DNA of 64,000 nt from Shinella daejeonensis (GTDB taxonomy: Bacteria; Pseudomonadota; Alphaproteobacteria; Rhizobiales; Rhizobiaceae). Below, one piece after another: positions 1 through 9,616 of this stretch. Positions within the stretch are counted from its first letter, which is position 1. Each line of letters begins with the position of its first letter. The stretch lies in the NCBI RefSeq assembly GCF_024281235.1, contig NZ_JAHWXY010000001.1:744001-808000 (forward strand), given 5' to 3'. Below the pieces are notes generated by a model. It was not told the DNA's origin and searched no databases. It saw only the letters and a program-made list of their open reading frames with translations. Position numbers and translations under genes: made by a program.

Positions 1-1
1 C

Positions 2-448
2 GCCGGCGGCTTCAGGACGACCATTCTTGCGATCGACGTCAACGGCGAGAAGATCAACGTCCTGCCGAAGGACTACCAGCTCGACCCGGTTCGCGACTTC
101 ACGCTCCACGTCGACTTCCTCCGCGTCACGGGCAACACGCATGTCACCGTAGACGTTCCGGTCCGCTTCCTCAACGAAGACAAGGCTCCCGGCATCAAGG
201 CCGGCGGCGTTCTGAACGTCGTGCGCCACGCCGTCGAGATGAACGCGCTCGCCCGGAACATTCCGGAAGCCCTCGAAGTCGACCTCACCGGCCTCAAGGT
301 CGGCGACAGCGTTCATATCTCCCATGTCAAGCTGCCGCGCGGCACGACCCCTGTCATCGCCGACCGCGACTTCACGATCGCCACGATCGCCGTTCCGGCC
401 GCAGGCGTTCAGGAAGAAGCCGAAGACACCGCAGCTACCGAAGAATAA
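2..448 (+). CDS. rplY: 50S ribosomal protein L25 (5' truncated by window edge)
   Basis: Open from the window edge in frame 2 and ends at a TAA. It reads as the L25/Ctc fold: the N-terminal beta domain contains [20 protein letters not shown], followed by the C-terminal domain with the [14 protein letters not shown] segment and an acidic Glu/Ala-rich tail. L25 binds 5S rRNA in the large subunit, and the long two-domain CTC form is usual in alphaproteobacteria. The N-terminal part lies outside the window. In most Rhizobiaceae this gene directly precedes pth, but here two unrelated genes lie between them. A strong terminator follows. Confidence 0.95.
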   Translation, partial: AGGFRTTILAIDVNGEKINVLPKDYQLDPVRDFTLHVDFLRVTGNTHVTVDVPVRFLNEDKAPGIKAGGVLNVVRHAVEMNALARNIPEALEVDLTGLKVGDSVHISHVKLPRGTTPVIADRDFTIATIAVPAAGVQEEAEDTAATEE

Positions 449-472
449 GCCCCTTCCGGCTTGCTCCAGTCG

Positions 473-511
473 AAAAGCCCCGTATCCGGCCGGATGCGGG
501 GCTTTTCCTTT
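473..511 (+). terminator. Rho-independent terminator after rplY
   Basis: Nearly perfect 17-bp inverted repeat (arms 473-489 and 490-506, outer stem AAAAGCCCCG/CGGGGCTTTT) followed by a T-rich run. It lies 25 bp after the rplY stop, so rplY transcription should end here rather than continue into the GGDEF gene. Confidence 0.85.
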
Positions 512-659
512 TCCATCCGCAATCTTCGCGAAACGCCGGCCGGTGGGAATATTTGCGAAGCCGCGCTTCAGCAACATTTAAGACTTTGATGAAACGTTGA
601 AGGCCGGGGAAGAGAAACGAAAGGGCCGATGTTACGTCGGCGGGCAGGGGGCTGCCGCA

Positions 660-3056
660 ATGAAAATGCATTCGGTCGAAAGCCGGTTCATCGCGATCGT
701 CGTCGGCGCCCTGTTCGTCTTCGTCGCACCGATGTTCCTGCTCTTCCTGCTGGTCACCTCCGATCGCACCGATCGCGATCAGATGCGGGCCACCCGGACC
801 GTTCTGGACGCCAATATCCAGGCGCTCGGCAAGCCCCTATGGGATTTCGACCGGGAAAGCATCGGGCGCACCGTCGCCGTCCTCGACGAGAAGCCGGCGG
901 TTCTCTACGTGCGCGTTCGCGACACCGAAGGGCTCATCGACATCCGCACGCCGGGCGCGCCGCCGGGCCGCGATCAGGCACGCACCGTCGTCACCCAGGA
1001 TATCTTCCACGCCACGGGCAAGAGTTTCCAGCAGGTCGGATCGGCGGAGGTCTGGATTGCGCGGCGAAGCCTGCTGTCCCGCTTCACGCATGACGAGATA
1101 GCGATCTTCACCATTTTCCTCTTTGCCGTCGGGACCCTCATGGTCGCCGCGATCATCGGCAATCGCTTCACCGTCATCCGCCCGCTGTTGCAACTGACGG
1201 CGGCCATCGAGGCGACCCGTCGCCTCGGTTCGCGCCACCATGTCGACTGGACGTCGCGCGACGAGATGGGAACGCTCGCGCGCAGCTTCAACGAGATGCA
1301 GATGGAACTGGAGCGGGAGGAAAACGAGCTGAAGCGCGCCCATGCCCGCGCAACCGAAATCTATAATCTCACCCCGGCGATGCTCTTTTCCATCGACGCG
1401 AACAATCGCATCACCGCCGTCAGCGATTATTGGCTGCGGGCGACCGGTTATAGCCGGGAGACCGCCATCGGCGAGGATTTCACCCGCTTCGTAGAGGAAA
1501 CCGCGCGCGAAACCTACCGCCGCCGCCACGAAACACATCCGGGAGAAGACGGCAGTTGCACGGTGACGGTTCGCTTCCGTCGCGCCGACGGCAGCATGAT
1601 GGACGTGCTGATACTGGAAACGGGACTTGCCGAAGGCACCGGCCGAAAGCCCCTGTCGCTTTCCGTCATGACCGACGTGAGCGAATTGAAGGAAGCGGAA
1701 AACCGCAACCATCGGCAGGCGATCACCGATCATCTCACCGGCCTGCTCAACCGGCAGGGCTTCGAATTGACCCTGGACGAGATGTTTGCGAGCGCCAGCC
1801 GGTTCAGTCAGCAGCTTGCCTGCCTCTTCGTCGACCTCGACCGCTTCAAGTGGATCAACGACAATCACGGCCACGCCACAGGCGACACCGTGCTGTGTCA
1901 GGTCGCGTTGCGGCTGCGCCGGCAGTTGCGCCCCGGCGACGTCATCGCCCGGCTCGGCGGCGATGAATTCGCGATCCTGCTTGCGGGGCCAAACGCCCGG
2001 GACCTGGCGCTGGACGTCGCCGAAAGACTTGGCGTCGGCCTCCGCTCGCCCCTGCTGGCGCCAAGCTGCGAGATCAGCGTCAGCGCCAGCATCGGCATCG
2101 CCGTCTATCCCGATCACGCCGCCTCGGCTGCCGATCTCCTGCAAAAGTCCGACATGGCGATGTATGCCCGCAAGCGTGACGGCAAGAACGGCGTACAGCT
2201 TTTCGACAGCGACATGGCCGATATCGTCCGCAAGCGCCGGGATACGGAAACCTCGATCGGCGAGGGTCTTCGCGACGACTGGTTCGAGGCCTATCTCCAG
2301 CCGATCATCCGTCTCGACGACGGACAGGTCGCCGGCTTCGAGGCGCTTATGCGCCTGCATCACCCGCAGAAGGGCGTCCTGCCGCCGGCCGACATCATCC
2401 GCATTGCCGAGGAAACGGGGTCCATCACCCGCATCGGAGACCGCATCCTGTCGAAGGCCCTCGCCAATCTGGCGGTCCTATCGCAATTGCCCGAGCTTGC
2501 CGACACCTATCTCGCCGTCAATTTCTCCCCTTTGCAGTTCGAGCCCGCCCTGCCCTCCCGCCTTGCCGCGCTGCTCATGGAAAACGGGATCGTCGCCCGC
2601 CGCGTCGTCGTGGAAATCACCGAGGACGTGCTGATGCTCGACAGTCCGGTGGTGCGCGAGGTGCTGGATGCGCTTCGCACGCTCGGCTGCCGCATCGCGC
2701 TCGACGATTTCGGCACTGGCTATTCCTCGCTCAGCTACCTGAACCGCTTCCCGGTGGATATCGTCAAGATCGACCAGTCCTTCACCCGGTCTCTGGCCGA
2801 CGATGAAACACCGGTCTGCCGCAAGAGCCGCATGCTGGTGGAAGGCATCCGCACCATCTCCCACCAGATGGGATGCACCGTGGTGGCGGAAGGCATCGAG
2901 ACGGAGGAGCAACGCGCGATCCTGCGCGGCATGAAGATCGAATTCGGCCAGGGTTACCTTTTCAGCCGGCCGCTGACCCTCGATGCGATGCTCCGGCATT
3001 TCCGGGACAGGCATGACGAACAAGCCCCCCTCAAGTCCGCTGCCGCCGCGTCCTGA
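660..3056 (+). CDS. Membrane HAMP-PAS-GGDEF-EAL cyclic-di-GMP turnover protein
   Basis: About 798 aa. TM1 is at about residues 9-30 and TM2 at about 146-167, flanking a periplasmic sensor of about 115 residues. Then come HAMP (about 165-220), PAS (about 230-343), GGDEF (about 350-505) and EAL (about 525-780). The GGDEF active site is intact (RLGGDEFA, about 431-436). The EAL domain keeps its catalytic signatures EALMR, DDFGTGYSSLSYL, KIDQSF and AEGIETEEQ, so both cyclase and phosphodiesterase activity are possible and net direction cannot be read from sequence. I chose ATG 660, preceded by AGGGGG, over an in-frame TTG at 597. The stop is 15 bp before a periplasmic binding-protein gene, suggesting a two-gene operon in which that protein may feed a ligand signal to the sensor. 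The pair sits inside the usual rplY-pth-ychF block. Confidence 0.93.
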   Translation: MKMHSVESRFIAIVVGALFVFVAPMFLLFLLVTSDRTDRDQMRATRTVLDANIQALGKPLWDFDRESIGRTVAVLDEKPAVLYVRVRDTEGLIDIRTPGAPPGRDQARTVVTQDIFHATGKSFQQVGSAEVWIARRSLLSRFTHDEIAIFTIFLFAVGTLMVAAIIGNRFTVIRPLLQLTAAIEATRRLGSRHHVDWTSRDEMGTLARSFNEMQMELEREENELKRAHARATEIYNLTPAMLFSIDANNRITAVSDYWLRATGYSRETAIGEDFTRFVEETARETYRRRHETHPGEDGSCTVTVRFRRADGSMMDVLILETGLAEGTGRKPLSLSVMTDVSELKEAENRNHRQAITDHLTGLLNRQGFELTLDEMFASASRFSQQLACLFVDLDRFKWINDNHGHATGDTVLCQVALRLRRQLRPGDVIARLGGDEFAILLAGPNARDLALDVAERLGVGLRSPLLAPSCEISVSASIGIAVYPDHAASAADLLQKSDMAMYARKRDGKNGVQLFDSDMADIVRKRRDTETSIGEGLRDDWFEAYLQPIIRLDDGQVAGFEALMRLHHPQKGVLPPADIIRIAEETGSITRIGDRILSKALANLAVLSQLPELADTYLAVNFSPLQFEPALPSRLAALLMENGIVARRVVVEITEDVLMLDSPVVREVLDALRTLGCRIALDDFGTGYSSLSYLNRFPVDIVKIDQSFTRSLADDETPVCRKSRMLVEGIRTISHQMGCTVVAEGIETEEQRAILRGMKIEFGQGYLFSRPLTLDAMLRHFRDRHDEQAPLKSAAAAS

Positions 3057-3071
3057 CGGAAAGAAAGAAAG

Positions 3072-3824
3072 ATGACGATGAAGATACCGGCTCTGCTCCT
3101 TTGGTTTCTTCTCGTTCCAATTCCGGCGGCGCTTGCCCAGACGGTGCATTTCGTGACGGAGGAATATGCTCCCTTCAACCACTCCGAAGGCGGCAGGATC
3201 GTCGGCGCCTCCGTCGAGCAGGTCGAGGCGATCGCCCACGCCGCCGGCATCTCCTACACCCTGGAGATCATGCCGTGGGCCCGCGCCGTCGCGCTGGCGG
3301 AACACCAGCTGATGCATTGTGTCTTCACCGCCGCCCAGACCCGCGACCGGCATGACCGGTTCCAATGGGTGCAGCCACTTCTCAAGGACCGCATGGTCCT
3401 CCTGAAACGCAGAGGCAACCCCATCGCGGTCCGCACCATCGGGGAGGCGGTGAAATTGCGGATCGGCGCGCAGCGCGACGACTACAGCATCGATCTTCTG
3501 CGGGAGCGCGGCTTCACCGACATCGACCTCGCCACCGATATCGACATCACGCTCGGCAAGCTGCTGAGCGGCCGCATCGACCTGATGCCCACGTCCACAA
3601 CGACCTTCGAAGCCCTGAAGCAGGCGAAGCATCCGGTCGAGCCGGCTATTCTGATGGACGGGCAGACGTACGGCCTCGCCTGCCATAAGGCCATGCCGCA
3701 GGATCTTGTCCACCGCCTCCAGGCGGCGCTCGACAGGCTGATCCTGTCCGGCGATCAGGATCGCATTTTCGCCGCACATGGCCTGTCGCTTGCACGCTTT
3801 GCGGCCGTCGAAAAAGAGAAATGA
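3072..3824 (+). CDS. Periplasmic substrate-binding protein, family 3 type, without a transporter
   Basis: 250 aa with a clear signal peptide (about residues 1-22, ending AALAQT) and a type-II periplasmic binding fold typical of polar amino acid or orphan family-3 proteins (HFVTEEYAPFNHSEGGRIVG near the N-terminus). No permease or ATPase is adjacent. It starts 15 bp after the GGDEF/EAL gene behind an A/G-rich ribosome site; ATG 3078 is an alternative start. Orphan binding proteins coupled to c-di-GMP or histidine-kinase sensors are known, so ligand sensing rather than uptake is my inference. The ligand is unknown. Confidence 0.85.
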   Translation: MTMKIPALLLWFLLVPIPAALAQTVHFVTEEYAPFNHSEGGRIVGASVEQVEAIAHAAGISYTLEIMPWARAVALAEHQLMHCVFTAAQTRDRHDRFQWVQPLLKDRMVLLKRRGNPIAVRTIGEAVKLRIGAQRDDYSIDLLRERGFTDIDLATDIDITLGKLLSGRIDLMPTSTTTFEALKQAKHPVEPAILMDGQTYGLACHKAMPQDLVHRLQAALDRLILSGDQDRIFAAHGLSLARFAAVEKEK

Positions 3825-3895
3825 ACGCGGATGGTTGACTTCCGGCCGGTTTCACGGTGGTGAGAGGGACGGAAAACCCTTCAGGCTGAACCATC

Positions 3896-4612
3896 ATGCT
3901 GATCATCGCCGGGCTCGGCAATCCGGGCGCCAAATATGCGGACAACCGCCACAATATCGGCTTCATGGCCGTCGACGCCATTCACCGCAAGCATCCCTTC
4001 TCGCCCTGGGCGCGCAAGTTCAAGGCGGAGATATCGGAAGGTGAGCTTGCCGGCGAGAAAGTACTGCTTCTCAAGCCGCAGACCTTCATGAACCTGTCCG
4101 GTGATTCCGTCGGCGAGGCCATGCGCTTCTACAAGCTTGCGCCGAAGGATATCGTCGCCATCTACGACGAACTGGACCTGCCGCCCGGCAAGGCGCGCCT
4201 CAAGACCGGCGGCGGCCATGGCGGCCACAACGGCATCCGCTCGATCGATGCCCATTGCGGCAAGGACTATCGGCGGCTGCGTCTGGGTATCGGCCATCCG
4301 GGCGTCAAGGAACTGGTCACCCGCCATGTGCTCGGCGACTTCGCCAAGGCGGACCGGACCTGGCTCGATCCGCTGCTCGACGAACTGGCCATCAACGCGG
4401 GCATGCTGGTGAAAGGCGAGGATTCGCAACTCATGAACAAGCTGGCTCTGGCGACGGGCAGCAAGCCCGATGCCGGCGGGCCGGCGGAAAAGAAGCCCGG
4501 CGGCCAGTCCCATATCCGGGCGGCCCGCAACCATGCCCAGCCGAAGATCCTGCCGGCGACCGGCCCGATGGCCGAGATGCTGCGCAAACTCATGGGTAAG
4601 CGCGACGACTGA
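3896..4612 (+). CDS. pth: Peptidyl-tRNA hydrolase
   Basis: 238 aa. It cleaves the ester bond of peptidyl-tRNA released by stalled ribosomes. The active-site set is visible: N9 in GLGNPG, H19 in DNRHNIGF and D92 in YDELDLPPG, with the [12 protein letters not shown] loop after it. The catalytic core ends near residue 190. The remaining 45 or so residues are a basic, low-complexity Ala/Gly/Pro/Lys tail, longer than the 194-aa E. coli enzyme but common in rhizobial Pth. It is followed by ychF, the normal partner order. Confidence 0.96.
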   Translation: MLIIAGLGNPGAKYADNRHNIGFMAVDAIHRKHPFSPWARKFKAEISEGELAGEKVLLLKPQTFMNLSGDSVGEAMRFYKLAPKDIVAIYDELDLPPGKARLKTGGGHGGHNGIRSIDAHCGKDYRRLRLGIGHPGVKELVTRHVLGDFAKADRTWLDPLLDELAINAGMLVKGEDSQLMNKLALATGSKPDAGGPAEKKPGGQSHIRAARNHAQPKILPATGPMAEMLRKLMGKRDD

Positions 4613-4715
4613 GGCCGCGCCGCCCTCTTGCGGGCCGCAAGCCCACCCCTTGACCATCGCGTGGCCTTCCCCCATAGCGGGGGTACGGATTTTCAAGACG
4701 GACGGACCATCTTCC

Positions 4716-5819
4716 ATGGGTTTCAAATGCGGTATCGTCGGACTGCCGAATGTCGGCAAGTCGACCCTCTTCAACGCGCTGACCAGAACGGCGGCGGCGC
4801 AGGCTGCCAATTATCCCTTCTGCACGATCGAGCCGAACACCGGCGAGGTGGCCGTGCCCGATCCGCGCATGAAGGCGCTCGCCGCCATCGCCGGCTCCAA
4901 GGAGATCATCCCCACCCGCATCTCCTTCGTCGACATCGCGGGCCTCGTGCGCGGCGCGTCGAAGGGTGAAGGCCTCGGCAACCAGTTCCTCGCCAATATC
5001 CGCGAAGTCGACGCCGTCGTGCATGTGTTGCGCTGTTTCGAGGACACCGACATCACCCATGTCGAGGGTCGCATCGATCCCGTCGCCGACGCCGAGACCA
5101 TCGAGACGGAGCTGATGCTCGCCGACCTCGACAGCCTGGAACGCCGCGTCGAACAGACGCGCAAGCGCGCCACCGGCAAGGACAAGGAATCGCTGGCGCA
5201 GCTTCCGATGATGGAGGCCTCGCTTGGCCTGTTGCGCGAGGGCAAGCCCGTGCGCACGCTTCTGAAAACGCTCGGGGCCGACGAACTGCTGGTGCTTCAG
5301 GGGCTGAACCTGCTGACGGCGCATCCCGTGCTCTATGTCTGCAACGTCGCCGAAGCGGAAGCCGCCACCGGTAACGAGCATACGCGGGCGGTAGAGGAAA
5401 TGGCGAAGGCCCAGGGCGCGCAGGCCGTCGTCATATCCGCCGCCATCGAAGCCGAGGTCGCCCAGCTTCCCGAAGAGGAGGCAGCCGAATTCCTCTCCGC
5501 GCTCGGCCTTTCGGAAGCCGGCCTCGACCGGCTCATCCGCGCCGGCTACAAGCTGCTGGACCTCATCACCTATTTTACGGTCGGTCCCAAGGAAACCCGC
5601 GCCTGGACCATCGAGCGCGGCACCAAGGCGCCGCAGGCCGCCGGTGTCATCCATTCGGATTTCGAACGGGGCTTCATCCGCGCCAACACCATCGCCTATG
5701 ACGACTATATCGCCTTCAAGGGCGAGACCGGCGCCAAGGAGGCGGGCAAGGCCCGCGACGAAGGCAAGGAATATGTCGTGCAGGACGGCGACGTCATTCA
5801 CTTCCGTTTCAATACCTGA
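4716..5819 (+). CDS. ychF: Redox-regulated ATPase/GTPase YchF (Obg family)
   Basis: 367 aa from ATG 4716. The frame stays open further upstream, but the conserved N-terminus [17 protein letters not shown] fixes the start. P-loop GLPNVGKST is at residues 9-17, switch II is [17 protein letters not shown], an alpha-helical insert occupies about 135-200, and a C-terminal TGS domain (about 280-363) ends in [12 protein letters not shown]. YchF/Ola1 proteins prefer ATP and associate with ribosomes. It follows pth by 103 bp. Confidence 0.96.
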   Translation: MGFKCGIVGLPNVGKSTLFNALTRTAAAQAANYPFCTIEPNTGEVAVPDPRMKALAAIAGSKEIIPTRISFVDIAGLVRGASKGEGLGNQFLANIREVDAVVHVLRCFEDTDITHVEGRIDPVADAETIETELMLADLDSLERRVEQTRKRATGKDKESLAQLPMMEASLGLLREGKPVRTLLKTLGADELLVLQGLNLLTAHPVLYVCNVAEAEAATGNEHTRAVEEMAKAQGAQAVVISAAIEAEVAQLPEEEAAEFLSALGLSEAGLDRLIRAGYKLLDLITYFTVGPKETRAWTIERGTKAPQAAGVIHSDFERGFIRANTIAYDDYIAFKGETGAKEAGKARDEGKEYVVQDGDVIHFRFNT

Positions 5820-5826
5820 CGGAACG

Positions 5827-5845
5827 GCCGGCCCGATGGGCCGGC
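5827..5845 (+). terminator. Short GC hairpin after ychF
   Basis: GCCGGCCC-GAT-GGGCCGGC is a perfect 8-bp stem immediately after the ychF stop, without a T run. It is a plausible transcript end between the convergent ychF and apt genes, but weak as an intrinsic terminator. Confidence 0.4.
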
Positions 5846-5951
5846 ATTCCCGGCGATGACAGGATGGACTGGCCCTGCCCGGCGCACGCCGGCTTGCCTT
5901 GCAGCCGGGTGGGACACTTTTAAAACACTTCCCTTGCGCCCTATGGCCGCG

Positions 5952-6494
5952 TCAGTGCCCCGGAAAGGCGACGAGCGTGTTCACCTCGACGCCGAGCGCC
6001 TCCAGCTTGCGGCGGCCGCCGAGATCCGGCAGGTCGATGACAAAACAGGCCGCCACGATATCCGCACCCATCTGGCGCAGGAGCTTCACCGCGGCCTCCG
6101 CCGTGCCGCCGGTGGCGATCAGGTCGTCCACAAGGATGACCTTCTCCCCGGCATGGACGGCGTCCTTGTGCATCTCCATCTCGTCGACGCCATATTCCAG
6201 ACTGTAGGCGATGCGCACCGTCTCGTGCGGCAGCTTGCCTTTCTTGCGGATCGGCACGAAACCGGTTGAAAGCTGATGGGCCATGGCGCCGCCGAGAATG
6301 AAGCCACGCGCCTCGATGCCCGCCACCTTCGCAACGCCCCTGCCGGCGTAGGGGTGGACGAGTTCATCCACGGCGCGGCGGAAGGCGCGCGGATTGCCGA
6401 GCAGCGTGGTGATATCGCGGAACATGACGCCGGGCTGCGGATAGTCCGGAATATTGCGGATGGCGGCGGCAAGATCTTCTTCAAGGCTGGACAT
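5952..6494 (-). CDS. apt: Adenine phosphoribosyltransferase
   Basis: 180 aa, the normal length for Apt, which makes AMP from adenine and PRPP in purine salvage. The PRPP-binding loop [16 protein letters not shown] is at about residues 120-135, and [10 protein letters not shown] at 61-70 is the conserved type-I phosphoribosyltransferase helix. It lies downstream of petABC on the same strand but a terminator separates them. Adenine deaminase (ade) lies 50 kb away and would compete for the same base. Confidence 0.96.
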   Translation of the reverse strand: MSSLEEDLAAAIRNIPDYPQPGVMFRDITTLLGNPRAFRRAVDELVHPYAGRGVAKVAGIEARGFILGGAMAHQLSTGFVPIRKKGKLPHETVRIAYSLEYGVDEMEMHKDAVHAGEKVILVDDLIATGGTAEAAVKLLRQMGADIVAACFVIDLPDLGGRRKLEALGVEVNTLVAFPGH

Positions 6495-6562
6495 GGAACC
6501 ATCCGGTAAAACGAGAAACGGTGCGATGCGTTTATGGCAGGCCGGAGACCGGCCCTCAACGA

Positions 6563-6588
6563 AAAAGGCGGCCCGCAGGCCGCCTTTT
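6563..6588 (-). terminator. Rho-independent terminator of petABC
   Basis: Perfect 11-bp stem AAAAGGCGGCC/GGCCGCCTTTT with a 4-nt loop, located 20 bp beyond the petC stop and before the apt start. It ends in a T run on both strands. Confidence 0.85.
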
Positions 6589-6608
6589 CCTTCGAGCAGT
6601 GATGCCGC

Positions 6609-7493
6609 TCAATGTTCCTTGCTGGCGTAGACCGACTTCTTCGTCAGGTACAGCAGGCCGGTGAAGATCACCAGGAAGACCATGACCATGAAGCCCGTGC
6701 GCTTGCGGTCTTCCAGATGCGGCTCGGCGGCCCACATCAGGAAGGCGGAAACGTCGCGCGAATACTGATCGAGCGTCTGCGGCGCGCCGTCGTCATAGGT
6801 CACCTGATCGTCGGAGATCGGGGGAGCCATGGCAAGGGCTGCGGCATTGGCGAAATAGGGGTTGTAATAGGTTCCTTCCGCGACCTCGACGTTGGCCGGC
6901 GGCTCTTCCTCGTAACCGGTCAGCAGCGAGTAGATGTAGTCCGGGCCGCCTTCCTGATACTGCGTGAAGATATCGAAGACGAACTGCGGGAACCCGCGGG
7001 TGACGCCGCGCGCCTTGGCGATCAGCGAGAAGTCCGGCGGGGCCGCGCCGTTGTTGGAGGCGGCGGCCGCTTCGTGGTTCGGATAGGGCGACGGGAAATA
7101 ATCCGACGGGACGGCCTTGCGGGTGAACATCTCGCCATCGCCGTCCGGCCCGTCCTCGACCTCGTAGTTGGCCGCGAAAGCCTTGACCTGCGCGTCCGAA
7201 TAGCCGAGCGCTTCCAGCGTGCGGAAGGACACCAGGCTCATCGAATGACAGGCCGAGCAGACTTCCGTGTAGACCTTCAGGCCGCGCTGAAGCTGACCCT
7301 TGTCATAAGTGCCGAAGGGGCCGGCGAAGCTCCAGTTCACCTCCCTGGGCTTATGGAGCGGGTAATGCGGGGTCGCATGTTCGGCTTCCGCTCCCGCGGC
7401 CGCCGGCTCTTCCTGCGCGGTGGCCAGCGTGATGCCAAATCCGGCGACCACTGCCAGCGACACGATGCCTGCAACAAGCTTTTTCATTGTCAT
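6609..7493 (-). CDS. petC: Cytochrome c1 of the bc1 complex
   Basis: 294 aa. A signal peptide (about 1-27) is followed by the c-type heme site CSACH (C79, C82, H83), an AMAPPI segment with the likely Met ligand, and a C-terminal membrane anchor (about 264-284) before a short basic cytoplasmic tail. It passes electrons from the Rieske protein to cytochrome c on the periplasmic side. Unlike in Bradyrhizobium, where cytochromes b and c1 are made as one fbcH polyprotein, this is a separate gene 21 bp after petB. Confidence 0.96.
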   Translation of the reverse strand: MTMKKLVAGIVSLAVVAGFGITLATAQEEPAAAGAEAEHATPHYPLHKPREVNWSFAGPFGTYDKGQLQRGLKVYTEVCSACHSMSLVSFRTLEALGYSDAQVKAFAANYEVEDGPDGDGEMFTRKAVPSDYFPSPYPNHEAAAASNNGAAPPDFSLIAKARGVTRGFPQFVFDIFTQYQEGGPDYIYSLLTGYEEEPPANVEVAEGTYYNPYFANAAALAMAPPISDDQVTYDDGAPQTLDQYSRDVSAFLMWAAEPHLEDRKRTGFMVMVFLVIFTGLLYLTKKSVYASKEH

Positions 7494-7514
7494 GTTTCCT
7501 TTCGCCGCTCGCTA

Positions 7515-8774
7515 TCAGGCCTTGGCGCTTTTCTGTTCCAATACGGCTTCCGTAATGGAGTTGGGGATGCGCTTCGGGGTCTCGATCAGGCCGAGGAGCG
7601 GCATGATGACGATGAAGAAGCCGAAGTAGTAGAGCGTGCCGAGCTGCGACAGGATGACATAGATACCTTCGGCAGGCATCGCGCCCAGCCAGCCGAGCAT
7701 GATGGCGTTGGCCACGAAGATCCAGAAGAACAGCTTGTACCACGGGCGATAGACGGCTGAACGGACCTTGGACGTATCGAGCCAGGGCAGGAAGAACAGG
7801 ATGATGATCGAGCCGAACATCACCAGAACGCCGCCGAGCTTGGAGTCGATGGGGCCGACGTTGAAGGTGATGGCGCGCAGCATCGCGTAGAACGGCAGGT
7901 AGTACCATTCGGGAACGATGTGGGCCGGGGTCTTCAGCGGATCGGCCGGAATATAGTTGTCCGGGTGGCCGAGGTAGTTCGGCATGTAGAAGATGAACCA
8001 GGCGAAGACGATCAGGAAGACCGAAATGCCGAGCGCATCCTTCATCGTCGCATAGGGCGTGAAGGCGACGGTATCGGTCTTGGACTTCACCTCGACGCCC
8101 GTCGGGTTCGTCTGGCCCACCACATGGAGCGCCCAGATGTGCAGGACGACGACGCCGGCGATCATGAAGGGCAGCAGGTAATGTAGCGCGAAGAAGCGGT
8201 TCAGCGTCGGATTGTCGACGGCGAAGCCGCCGAGCAGGAACTGCTGGACCCAGTCGCCGACCCAGGGGAAGGCCGAGAAGAAGCCGGTGATCACGGTCGC
8301 GCCCCAGAAGGACATCTGGCCCCACGGCAGGACGTAGCCCATGAAGCCCGTCGCCATCATCAGCAGGTAGATCACGACGCCGAGGATCCACAGCAGTTCG
8401 CGCGGCGCCTTGTAGGAGCCGTAATAGAGGCCGCGGGCGATGTGGAGATAGACGGCGATGAAGAAGAAGGATGCGCCGTTGGCGTGCATGTAGCGCAGCA
8501 GCCAGCCGTGGTTCACGTCGCGCATGATCTTTTCGACCGAATTGAACGCGACGGACGTCTCCGCGGCGTAATGCATCGCCAGCACGATCCCGGTCAGGAG
8601 CTGAACGACAAGCATGACCGACAGCATGGCGCCGAAGGTATAGGCGTAGTTCAGGTTGCGCGGGACCGGGTAGGAAATGAAGCTGTCATGGACCATCCGC
8701 GGCAAGGGCATGCGCGAATCGATCCATTTTTCGATACCGGTCGACGGCTGGTAGGTTGAATGATCAGCACTCAT
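7515..8774 (-). CDS. petB: Cytochrome b of the bc1 complex
   Basis: 419 aa from the ATG at 8774 (MSADHSTYQ). The frame stays open upstream, but that part overlaps petA. The four heme-axial histidines are at 97, 111, 198 and 212, the same positions as in Rhodobacter cytochrome b. PEWY marks the Qo quinol site, and about eight membrane helices are visible. It is the central quinol-oxidising subunit of complex III, encoded between petA and petC with short gaps, so the three are one operon. Confidence 0.96.
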   Translation of the reverse strand: MSADHSTYQPSTGIEKWIDSRMPLPRMVHDSFISYPVPRNLNYAYTFGAMLSVMLVVQLLTGIVLAMHYAAETSVAFNSVEKIMRDVNHGWLLRYMHANGASFFFIAVYLHIARGLYYGSYKAPRELLWILGVVIYLLMMATGFMGYVLPWGQMSFWGATVITGFFSAFPWVGDWVQQFLLGGFAVDNPTLNRFFALHYLLPFMIAGVVVLHIWALHVVGQTNPTGVEVKSKTDTVAFTPYATMKDALGISVFLIVFAWFIFYMPNYLGHPDNYIPADPLKTPAHIVPEWYYLPFYAMLRAITFNVGPIDSKLGGVLVMFGSIIILFFLPWLDTSKVRSAVYRPWYKLFFWIFVANAIMLGWLGAMPAEGIYVILSQLGTLYYFGFFIVIMPLLGLIETPKRIPNSITEAVLEQKSAKA

Positions 8775-8788
8775 AATCAGTAGTCCCC

Positions 8789-9367
8789 TCAACCGATCTT
8801 GATGACATTGTCGGAAACGAACGCGAAGGTCGGAACGGCGAGGTTCTCCGGCGCCGGGCCCTTGCGGATACGTCCGGCGGTATCGTAGTGCGAGCCGTGG
8901 CAGGGACAGAACCAGCCGCCGAAGTCGCCGGCCTGGCCGAGCGGGACGCAGCCGAGATGCGTGCACGAACCGATCATGACGATCCAGTTCTCCTTGCCTT
9001 CGCCGGCCGAGCGATCGATATCGGTCGCCCCTGCGTCCGCCGGCAGGTTGGCGTTGCGCGCGATCGGGTCCTTGAGGTCGGCGAGCGCGACCGCATTGGC
9101 CTCCTCGACTTCCTTGTCGGTGCGGTTACGGACGAAGACGGGCTTGCCGCGCCATTTGACCGTCAGCGACATGCCGGGCTCGAGGCTGGAGACGTCGACC
9201 TCGATCGAGGCGAGCGCAAGCGTCGAGGCGTCCGGGCGCATCTGGTCGATGAAGGGCCAGGCCGCCGCCGCAGCGCCGACGACGCCGGCCATGCCGGTGG
9301 CCAGATAAAGAAAATCGCGGCGAGTGGGCTCGCCCAGGGATTCGCTTGATGTCTCGTGTTCGCTCAC
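8789..9367 (-). CDS. petA: Rieske iron-sulfur protein of the bc1 complex
   Basis: 192 aa. The N-terminus carries a Tat-type signal/anchor ([20 protein letters not shown]). The 2Fe-2S ligands are C135 and H137 in CTHLGC and C154 and H157 in CPCHG, with C140 and C156 placed for the conserved disulfide. First gene of petABC. Confidence 0.96.
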   Translation of the reverse strand: MSEHETSSESLGEPTRRDFLYLATGMAGVVGAAAAAWPFIDQMRPDASTLALASIEVDVSSLEPGMSLTVKWRGKPVFVRNRTDKEVEEANAVALADLKDPIARNANLPADAGATDIDRSAGEGKENWIVMIGSCTHLGCVPLGQAGDFGGWFCPCHGSHYDTAGRIRKGPAPENLAVPTFAFVSDNVIKIG

Positions 9368-9616
9368 GGCTAAACCATCCTCTCACGCAATGTCTGCGGA
9401 AACCGCAACGCCCCTTGGAAACCGGCAATATCCGGACACAATACGGCCATAGATTCCCCGTCAATCCGGCGCGTTCTATGCTTGATCGCAAATTATGTCC
9501 AGCCTTGGCAAGGGGATGAGGGCACATTGTCGCGGGAAAATCCGCCCTCGGCCCGCCGTCACCATCGGCGGGGGTTTCCCGGGAGCCGGCGCAAGGCCCG
9601 GCAAGCTTCCCCCGGC
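9368..9616. other. Intergenic region upstream of petABC
   Basis: 249 bp without a convincing ORF. It must hold the petABC promoter and the end of the ABC exporter transcript. On the minus strand a TTGACG hexamer near 9460 is -35-like, but I cannot place a confident -10. An FNR-like half site (TTGAT near 9483) lacks a matching second half. Confidence 0.4.

Noticed and set aside
837-2363. 508-codon minus-strand frame inside the GGDEF/EAL gene
   Set aside because: Antisense shadow; the plus-strand product has all catalytic motifs.
9368-9616. Possible FNR site before petABC
   Set aside because: Only one half (TTGAT) is convincing; the second half does not match ATCAA.
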